Positions 19,710 through 26,977 of a stretch of 64,000 nt of DNA are shown here, piece by piece; position 1 is the first letter of the stretch; every line of letters starts with the position of its first letter. Source of the stretch: an uncultured Porphyromonadaceae bacterium (GTDB lineage Bacteria > Bacteroidota > Bacteroidia > Bacteroidales > Muribaculaceae); assembly GCA_947175205.1 (NCBI GenBank), contig CAMWLS010000001.1, positions 1 to 64,000 on the forward strand, written 5' to 3'. Below the pieces are notes generated by a model. The model was given only the letters and a program-made list of their open reading frames with translations. It was not told the DNA's origin and did not search any database. A program made the translations under genes and the position numbers.

Positions 19710-21938
19710 GTGGAGCCTATGCAAATCACAGAGGATGAAAAGGAGACCTTCCTTACGGGAGATGAGGCCCTCAAGCTCAGGGACGCTGTCCGGCGTCTGG
19801 CGTCTAACTGCGGCCAAGAAATAAGCAGGGGTGATTATCGCCTGCTCCGGACGGCAATACAGAAGGCAGTGGCTGCCGGGCGCTATAAGCGTGACCGTTT
19901 TGGCCTGAATCCTTTATTACATGATATAGAGACAGCGAATATCCTGTGTGAGCGGCTGAGCGCAGAGCGGAACATGGTACTGGCCATTCTGCTACAGCAT
20001 CTTTATGATCCGCAGCAGCCACTGCCTGATGAAGTGAGTAAGAACTGGGGCTCTGATGTGGCTTGGCTTCTGGAGTGTATAACAAATGTTGCCAATCTCT
20101 ATGCTCGCCATGCAGCGGTTCACAGTGAGAATTTCAGGAAGCTGCTGATGACCTTTGCCAAGGATATCAGGGTTATTATCATAATGATAGTGGAGCGCGT
20201 GGCTCTGATGAAGGCCATAAACCACCATCCGTCAGAGCAGCTGGTGAATGAGGTGGCGCTGGAGGCGAGCTATCTCTATGCGCCCCTGGCGCACCGCATG
20301 GGTCTGTATTCACTCAAGAGTGACCTGGAGGATATGTCTCTGAAATACACTAACCGTGAGACATATACTAAAATAGCTCAGAAGCTTAATCAGACCAAGG
20401 AGGCCAGGGATGAGTATATAGCGGACTTCATACGTCCGGTGAAAGAACGCCTGGAAGCGGAGGGTCTGAAATTTGAAATCAAGGGCCGAACAAAGTCTAT
20501 ATATTCCATATGGAACAAGATACGTAAGCAGAAGGTGGATATGGACCATATCTATGACCTTTTTGCAATACGTATAATACTGGAGAGTGAGCCCAAGCGC
20601 GAGAAGAGTGACTGCTGGATGGCTTATTCCCTGATTACGGATATGTTCCGTCCTAATCCGGCCAGGATGAAAGACTGGCTGAGTATTCCCAAGAGTAATG
20701 GCTATGAGTCATTACACATAACGGTGTACGGGCCCAAGGAGCGGTGGGTTGAGGTTCAAATCAGGACTCGCCGTATGGATGATATTGCGGAGAAAGGTCT
20801 TGCGGCGCACTGGAAGTATAAGGGCGTTAAGACAGAAAATAATCTTGATGCCTGGGCTGCCAATATACGTGATATACTTGAGGCCGGTGATGCAGGACCT
20901 CTGGCGCTGATGAAGGATGTGCAGTTTGACCTCTATGACAAGGAGGTTTTTGCATTTACGCCAAAGGGTGACCTGTATAAGCTTCCCATGGGTGCGACGG
21001 TACTGGATTTTGCTTTCAATATTCACACAGACCTGGGTGCGCGGTGTACCGGAGCGCGTGTGAACGGTAAGCATCAGAAAATAAATTACCGGCTTAAGAA
21101 CGGTGACACTGTGGAGGTGCAGACCGGTGCCTCGCAGACCCCAAAGCATGACTGGCTTAACTATGTGGTAACACCCAAGGCACGAAATAAAATAAGGGTA
21201 ACCTTAAAAGAAATGGAGGCCAAGGCCGCAGAGTTAGGCCGCGAACTGCTGGAACGCCGATTCAAAAATAAAAAGATAGAGATTGATGAGGCCCTGCTCT
21301 CAAAGACCATCAAGAAGCTGGGATACAAGAACGGAACGGATTTCTTTGATGCCATAGCTCGTGAGCAGCTGGATGTGAATACGGTTGCGGACGCATATCT
21401 GTTAGGAGATAAGAAAGATGAGGGTGCAACGGTGTCCGCCAGTGAGTTTGTGATGCAGTCAGCTGATGAGAATGATGAAGCGCAGAGTTCTGATGTTCTG
21501 GTGATAGGGCAGGGAATAAGGGGCGTGAACTACAGCCTGGCGCGTTGCTGTAATCCTATTTATGGTGATGATGTTTTCGGGTTTATTTCCGGAGAGGGTG
21601 TCATAAAGATACACAGGACGGACTGCCCGAATGCTAATCATCTGATGCACAAATATCCTTACCGCCTGATCCGTACACGATGGAGCGGAAAGGTGGGAAG
21701 CCAGTTTGGCGCCACTCTGCGTATTGTGGGTAAGGATGATATAGGTATTGTCACCAATATAACCTCTATTATTAACAAAGAGAAGAACGCTACGTTGCGC
21801 AACATATCCATAGACAGTAATGACGGTCTTTTTCAGGGCTATCTTGTGGTTGGGGTTAATGATACCACATCACTGAATCAATTAATAAAGAAACTTTCAA
21901 CAGTAAAAGGTGTTAAGAATGTGGAAAGGAGTAAGTAA
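19710..21938 (+). CDS. RelA/SpoT family (p)ppGpp synthetase with degenerate HD hydrolase domain, TGS and ACT domains
   Basis: Synthetase motifs GRTKSIYSIWNKI, DHIYDLFAIRI, RMKDWLSIPKSNGYESLH, EVQIRT, HWKYKG; TGS VFAFTPKGDLYKLPMGATVLDFAFNIHTDLG; C-terminal ACT. Confidence 0.93.
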   Translation: MEPMQITEDEKETFLTGDEALKLRDAVRRLASNCGQEISRGDYRLLRTAIQKAVAAGRYKRDRFGLNPLLHDIETANILCERLSAERNMVLAILLQHLYDPQQPLPDEVSKNWGSDVAWLLECITNVANLYARHAAVHSENFRKLLMTFAKDIRVIIIMIVERVALMKAINHHPSEQLVNEVALEASYLYAPLAHRMGLYSLKSDLEDMSLKYTNRETYTKIAQKLNQTKEARDEYIADFIRPVKERLEAEGLKFEIKGRTKSIYSIWNKIRKQKVDMDHIYDLFAIRIILESEPKREKSDCWMAYSLITDMFRPNPARMKDWLSIPKSNGYESLHITVYGPKERWVEVQIRTRRMDDIAEKGLAAHWKYKGVKTENNLDAWAANIRDILEAGDAGPLALMKDVQFDLYDKEVFAFTPKGDLYKLPMGATVLDFAFNIHTDLGARCTGARVNGKHQKINYRLKNGDTVEVQTGASQTPKHDWLNYVVTPKARNKIRVTLKEMEAKAAELGRELLERRFKNKKIEIDEALLSKTIKKLGYKNGTDFFDAIAREQLDVNTVADAYLLGDKKDEGATVSASEFVMQSADENDEAQSSDVLVIGQGIRGVNYSLARCCNPIYGDDVFGFISGEGVIKIHRTDCPNANHLMHKYPYRLIRTRWSGKVGSQFGATLRIVGKDDIGIVTNITSIINKEKNATLRNISIDSNDGLFQGYLVVGVNDTTSLNQLIKKLSTVKGVKNVERSK

Positions 21939-22596
21939 ATTTCTGGTTATATGTATTACTGCAGTTGCGGGCGGATGTGCTTCAGGGACAGATGGGGCTG
22001 CGTCTCGGGATGCCGCTGCAGAAAGGCGTCAGTATCTGGACAGTGTGCGTCAGTCCAAGGCTGAAAAGCTTGACAGCATGAAAGCAGAGAAGGCATTAAT
22101 GGAAAATCAGGCCCACAGTGCCGGTGAGGACATGGAGTTCCACCGGGGAGCCAGCGGGCTGGAAGGCTATTATACTCTTAAAGGACTCCAGGGCTCTACG
22201 GCGGCCGAAATCACACCACGTGTGAATGCTGACGGAACGTATACTGTCTCTGTGGTTGTGCCCACCTCTCTCAAGCCATATGCGTTCTTAGTTGATGGTG
22301 AGACTCTTATTAAGAACGGAAGTACTGGGTTTGTAGGTGCGGGTGACAAGATGGTTCTCAGTCTGAGAGAGGCTGAGGTTGACAGTCTGAGTGCCCGTCT
22401 GACTGCAAATCCGGAAGCTAAACTTACTGTAAAAGGTTATGGAGGAGAACGTGTGTGCCGTCTTTCTACGGTTCAGATTGAAGGTATTCACCGCGCTCCT
22501 AAACTGGGTCAGGCTGTGAGGCGTATACAGCAACTGGAGGTTCTGATACCGGAGATGGAGCGGGAGATAGAGGCTCTGAATCACGTAAAATATTAA
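21919..22596 (+). CDS. Hypothetical lipoprotein
   Basis: MWKGVSKFLVICITAVAGGCASG lipoprotein-like signal; overlaps the relA-like 3' end by 20 nt. Confidence 0.65.
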   Translation: MWKGVSKFLVICITAVAGGCASGTDGAASRDAAAERRQYLDSVRQSKAEKLDSMKAEKALMENQAHSAGEDMEFHRGASGLEGYYTLKGLQGSTAAEITPRVNADGTYTVSVVVPTSLKPYAFLVDGETLIKNGSTGFVGAGDKMVLSLREAEVDSLSARLTANPEAKLTVKGYGGERVCRLSTVQIEGIHRAPKLGQAVRRIQQLEVLIPEMEREIEALNHVKY

Positions 22597-22599
22597 CGG

Positions 22600-22726
22600 T
22601 TTGCCATAACAGGTCATCTGCTGTGTTGCTTTCGGGGTTCGGCTTCGGTCACATACTAATGTATGCTCCCGTCAACCTCATCCTCAGCGCCTTGCATCTG
22701 ACCTATTCTGACAAACCATAACCCGA
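22600..22726. repeat. Structured intergenic element with long imperfect inverted repeat arms
   Basis: Arm GGTTTGCCATAACAGGTCATCTGC pairs (19/24) with GCATCTGACCTATTCTGACAAACC; internal hairpin CATAC-taat-GTATG. Confidence 0.65.
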
Positions 22727-22731
22727 GCGGT

Positions 22732-22762
22732 CATAACAGGTCATCTGCTGTGTTGCTTTCGG
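22732..22762. repeat. Second copy of the 31-bp 5' arm (CATAACAGGTCATCTGCTGTGTTGCTTTCGG)
   Basis: Perfect 31-bp direct repeat of 22605-22635; flanked by GAGCGG (22725-22730) / CCGCTC (22770-22775) inverted repeat. Confidence 0.75.
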
Positions 22763-23041
22763 AGTTAAGCCGCTCAGGTGACAGATGGGGTGGTGTATCA
22801 CTGAGTTTAACGCTGGCACCGCCATTATATTATGGGTAAGGCTGAGAAATGCGTGTCATGGGCTTAACATATATTATGTGCTGGCACTTTAAGGGCGGTG
22901 AACACATTAAATTTAGTTAATCATTATCACGGCTAAAGGATTAATAATTAAAATTAACATTATAATCCGCGCGAGGACTTGTTATAATAGTAATTTTGTG
23001 CAGATATAAAACCAAAAACTAAATTCATAACATTAATATCT

Positions 23042-24037
23042 ATGGCTGAAACAGTTGATATTCGCGAACTCACCAATCTTGTTGCGTCAAAAAATGATTT
23101 TGTGCAGCTGATAACCAAGGGCATGGACCGGACGATAGTGGGTCAGAAGCATCTTGTAGAGTCACTTCTGATAGCCCTTCTGGCTAACGGTCATGTACTT
23201 CTTGAGGGCGTACCCGGTCTTGCAAAGACACTTGCCATCAAGACACTTGCCTCAGTAATTGATGCCAAGTACAGCCGCATACAGTTTACGCCTGACCTTC
23301 TTCCGGCCGATGTAATAGGTACCATGGTTTACAGCGTAAAGAATGAGAAATTTGAAGTAAAGAAAGGCCCTATATTTGCAAACTTTGTTCTGGCTGATGA
23401 AATTAACCGAGCTCCGGCTAAGGTGCAGTCAGCACTGCTGGAGGCCATGCAGGAGCGTCAGGTAACAATAGGTGACAGCACTTTTGGTCTGGACAAGCCT
23501 TTCCTGGTAATGGCAACTCAGAACCCCGTGGAGCAGGAGGGTACTTATCCGCTGCCAGAGGCACAGGTTGACCGATTCCTGATGAAAGTTATCATTGGTT
23601 ATCCCAGCAAGGATGAGGAGCGTCAGATTATACGCCAGAATATCAGCGGTGAGCAGACTGAAGCCACCGCGCTTCTAAAGCCGGAGGACATACTGGATGC
23701 CCAGAAGGTTGTGGAGAAGATTTATGTAGATGAGAAGATAGAGCGTTATATTGTGGACCTGGTGTTTGCCACCCGTTTCCCGGCAGATTACGGCTTGAAT
23801 GATCTTTCAAATCTGATTTCCTTTGGAGCTTCTCCCCGTGCCTCAATAAGCCTTGCAAGAGCGGCCCGTGCATATGCCTTCCTGCGTCAGCGCGGTTTTG
23901 TAATACCGGAAGATGTTATAGCAGTATCGCATGATGTGCTCCGCCACAGAATAGGCCTGACTTATGAGGCTGAAGCCAACGGTATAACAACCGATGAAAT
24001 AATAGCAGATATTCTGGATAAGATTCAGGTACCCTGA
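23042..24037 (+). CDS. MoxR family AAA+ ATPase
   Basis: GHVLLEGVPGLAKTLAIKTLA, VLADEINRAPAKVQSALLEAMQERQVT, ATQNPVEQEGTYPLPEAQVDRFLM. Confidence 0.96.
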   Translation: MAETVDIRELTNLVASKNDFVQLITKGMDRTIVGQKHLVESLLIALLANGHVLLEGVPGLAKTLAIKTLASVIDAKYSRIQFTPDLLPADVIGTMVYSVKNEKFEVKKGPIFANFVLADEINRAPAKVQSALLEAMQERQVTIGDSTFGLDKPFLVMATQNPVEQEGTYPLPEAQVDRFLMKVIIGYPSKDEERQIIRQNISGEQTEATALLKPEDILDAQKVVEKIYVDEKIERYIVDLVFATRFPADYGLNDLSNLISFGASPRASISLARAARAYAFLRQRGFVIPEDVIAVSHDVLRHRIGLTYEAEANGITTDEIIADILDKIQVP

Positions 24038-24050
24038 TAAGTAACGTAAT

Positions 24051-24926
24051 ATGGACTCAACAGAACTTCTTAAGAAGGTACGCAAGATAGAAATAAAATC
24101 TCGCGGCTTATCACAGAATATCTTTGCGGGCGAGTATCACTCAGCCTTCAAGGGGCGTGGTATGATGTTCTCAGAAGTGCGTGAGTATCAGTACGGTGAT
24201 GATATCAGAGATATAGACTGGAATGTAACGGCGCGTCATAACAAGCCTTATGTAAAGGTCTTTGAGGAAGAGCGTGAGCTTACGGTTATGCTGCTGGTGG
24301 ATATGTCAGGCAGCGGTAGCTTTGGGGCTTCCGGCGAAGAGAAGCGTCAGATTATCACCGAGATTGCTGCCACGTTAGCGTTTTCCGCCACTACCAACAA
24401 TGATAAGATAGGTGCCATTTTTTTTAGTGACCGGATAGAAAAATTCATCCCTCCCAAGAAAGGAAAGAAGCATATTCTTCTGATAATACGTGAACTGCTG
24501 GACTTTACTCCTGAGAGTAAGGGCACGGATATAGGAATGGCGTTACGCTATTTCACTGATGCTCTTAAACGCAGATGCACGGCTTTTTTGATTTCAGATT
24601 TTATAGATGGCAAGGACTATGAACGCCCTATGATGGTGGCAGCCAACAAGCATGATCTGATGGCCATTCAGGTGTATGACAGGCGGGACGCCAAGATGCC
24701 AAATGTGGGACTGCTGAGGGTGGCTGACCTTGAAAACGGGACCACCAGGTGGGTGGATACTTCATCCAAGCGTACCAGAATGGCGTATGACCGCTGGTGG
24801 TATAACCGTCAGCAAAAGATGTCCCAGGTGATGCAGTCAGCACATGTGGACCTGGCCAGTGTAACCACTGATGAGGATTATGTAAAGGCACTAATGGGGC
24901 TGTTTCACAACCGTGGCGCAAGATAA
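24051..24926 (+). CDS. DUF58 domain-containing protein
   Basis: FKGRGMMFSEVREYQYGDDIRDIDWNVTARHNKPYVKVFEEERELTVMLLVDMSGSG. Confidence 0.93.
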   Translation: MDSTELLKKVRKIEIKSRGLSQNIFAGEYHSAFKGRGMMFSEVREYQYGDDIRDIDWNVTARHNKPYVKVFEEERELTVMLLVDMSGSGSFGASGEEKRQIITEIAATLAFSATTNNDKIGAIFFSDRIEKFIPPKKGKKHILLIIRELLDFTPESKGTDIGMALRYFTDALKRRCTAFLISDFIDGKDYERPMMVAANKHDLMAIQVYDRRDAKMPNVGLLRVADLENGTTRWVDTSSKRTRMAYDRWWYNRQQKMSQVMQSAHVDLASVTTDEDYVKALMGLFHNRGAR

Positions 24927-24938
24927 TAAGAAACAGTT

Positions 24939-25943
24939 ATGGCAAACAAAATAAGATGTTATATGGCTGGTGCGCTGCTTTCTGCGGCATGTATGACAGG
25001 GAGCGCCCAAACCAGTGAGGCCCCCGTGCGGATAACTGCCGAGACGGATTCCATGCAGATGATAATGGGTTCAAAGGCTCAGCTGCATGTGAGCGTAAAC
25101 AAGCCCACCGCCCAGCCCGGACTTCTGGTGAATGACCTGCGTGAAGGCGCAACTTTAGGCGATGTTGAGATTCTGTCCGTGAGTGCGGATTCTTCAGCAT
25201 TAGCCGGTGGCCGTACCAGAGTGAATTATAATGTTACCTTTCAGGCGTTTGACTCGGGAGAAGTTAAGACAATTCCGCCGCTGACATATGTTACGCCTTC
25301 TGATTCAGCGTCTACGGACCCAATAGCGCTGAAAGTGTATGCCGTGGATGTGGATTCTCTGAAAGATGTTCATTTCAGTACAGAACCCATGGAATATGAC
25401 CTGGAGTGGTATGACTATATCCCGGAATCATGGCCGTGGTGGCTTTTGGGTGTGGTAGCGGCCGCACTGATTGCCGGGGCGCTGATGTTCCTTTTCCGCC
25501 GTGATAAGGTGGTGGGAATGTTCCGTAAACCGGTGGTACCCCCGTATGAGATGGCTATGCAGCGTCTGGACTCACTGCGTCAGAGCAAACTGGCAGTTTC
25601 AGGAAATGACAAGCAGTATTTCACGGAGCTGACAGATATTCTGCGCCAATATCTTTCCGGACGCTTTGGTATAAAGGCCCCTGAGATGACTACTGTGCAG
25701 GTGCTTCAGGAACTCAAGCACAACGGCGGTACAGCCGAGTATGTGCATGAGATAAAGGAGGTTCTGGATGTGGCTGACTCAGTGAAATTTGCCAAGTTCA
25801 AGACTTCTCCCACAGAGAATTACCACGCGCTGGATGAGGTTGAGAGCTTTGTGAGCAAGACCCGTCCTGTGGCTGAGCCTGAGAAGGATGATCAAAAGAA
25901 CAAGAGTGAGAACACTGCTGAAAATACTAAAACTGACAAGTAA
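24939..25943 (+). CDS. Bat-operon membrane protein (signal peptide, Ig-like N-terminal region, central TM)
   Basis: Position between DUF58 and batA; TM segment WWLLGVVAAALIAGALMFLF; TAATG overlap with the next gene. Confidence 0.75.
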   Translation: MANKIRCYMAGALLSAACMTGSAQTSEAPVRITAETDSMQMIMGSKAQLHVSVNKPTAQPGLLVNDLREGATLGDVEILSVSADSSALAGGRTRVNYNVTFQAFDSGEVKTIPPLTYVTPSDSASTDPIALKVYAVDVDSLKDVHFSTEPMEYDLEWYDYIPESWPWWLLGVVAAALIAGALMFLFRRDKVVGMFRKPVVPPYEMAMQRLDSLRQSKLAVSGNDKQYFTELTDILRQYLSGRFGIKAPEMTTVQVLQELKHNGGTAEYVHEIKEVLDVADSVKFAKFKTSPTENYHALDEVESFVSKTRPVAEPEKDDQKNKSENTAENTKTDK

Positions 25944-26962
25944 TGACCGGAAAAGATTTTGATATAGCCAATATACAATTTGCGCATCCGGAGTATTTCT
26001 GGCTTTTACTGGTGCTGATACCGCTCACGGTATGGTATGTGCTTAAGCATAAGAATTCCCGGCCGTCGCTTCTTATATCTCACACCGGCGCGTTTGCACA
26101 GGCTCCCCGCTCATGGAAGCCCCTGGTGAGTCATATATGCTTTGCACTGCGTATGGCTGTTGTGGCATGTGTGATAGTTATCTTGGCAAGGCCTCAGACT
26201 CATAACGCATGGCACACTTCAACTACTGAAGGAACGGAGATAATGCTGGCGCTGGATGTGTCCACGTCAATGCTTACCCGTGACCTGAAGCCTAACAGAA
26301 TGGAGGCAGCCAAGAAGGTTGCTCAGGACTTTATAGATGGCCGCGAGTCAGATGCCATAGGTGTTGTAATTTTTGCCGGTGAGTCACTGACCGGAGTTCC
26401 GCTGACTAATGATTATGCTCCGCTACAGGAATATATAGCAGGTCTTGAAACAGGAATGATTACTGACGGTACTGCCATAGGTGACGGCCTGGCAACGGCT
26501 CTCAACCGTCTGGAGAACGGTAAGGCTGAATCAAAGAGCGTCATACTTGTCACTGACGGTTCCAACAACACGGGTATAAGCACACCTCTTATGGCAGCGG
26601 AAGCGGCTAAGGAATTAGGAGTCAAGGTATATACTGTTGGAATAGGAAGTCAGGGAGTTGCTGAGGCTCCGTCTTATATTGACGCAGCCGGACGCATAAT
26701 TTATGAGAAACAGAAGGTGACATTTGATGAAGAGCCACTTAAGCAGATTGCTGCCATGACCGGCGGCGAGTATTTTGCTGCCACCAATGAGGATGCTCTT
26801 GCAGGAATTTTTGAGCGTATAGATGCCCTGGAAAAGACCAAGATGGACATAAATAATTTCACGCATACCACTGATACTTATGAGCTTTGGGCATGGCTTG
26901 CGGTACTGTTGTTTGTCCTGGAACTGGTTCTGCGCTATACGGTTCTGCGTTCCATACCTTAA
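25943..26962 (+). CDS. batA: VWA domain-containing BatA-like protein
   Basis: N-terminal TM pair; VWA MIDAS ALDVSTSMLTRDLKPNRMEAAK and TDGSNNTG. Confidence 0.87.
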   Translation: MTGKDFDIANIQFAHPEYFWLLLVLIPLTVWYVLKHKNSRPSLLISHTGAFAQAPRSWKPLVSHICFALRMAVVACVIVILARPQTHNAWHTSTTEGTEIMLALDVSTSMLTRDLKPNRMEAAKKVAQDFIDGRESDAIGVVIFAGESLTGVPLTNDYAPLQEYIAGLETGMITDGTAIGDGLATALNRLENGKAESKSVILVTDGSNNTGISTPLMAAEAAKELGVKVYTVGIGSQGVAEAPSYIDAAGRIIYEKQKVTFDEEPLKQIAAMTGGEYFAATNEDALAGIFERIDALEKTKMDINNFTHTTDTYELWAWLAVLLFVLELVLRYTVLRSIP

Positions 26963-26977
26963 AATAAAAGATGAGTT

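Noticed and set aside
22600-23041. tRNA or other standard RNA gene in the long relA-moxR intergenic region
   Set aside because: No cloverleaf with a TTCRA-type T-loop was visible; the stem structure differs from tRNA.
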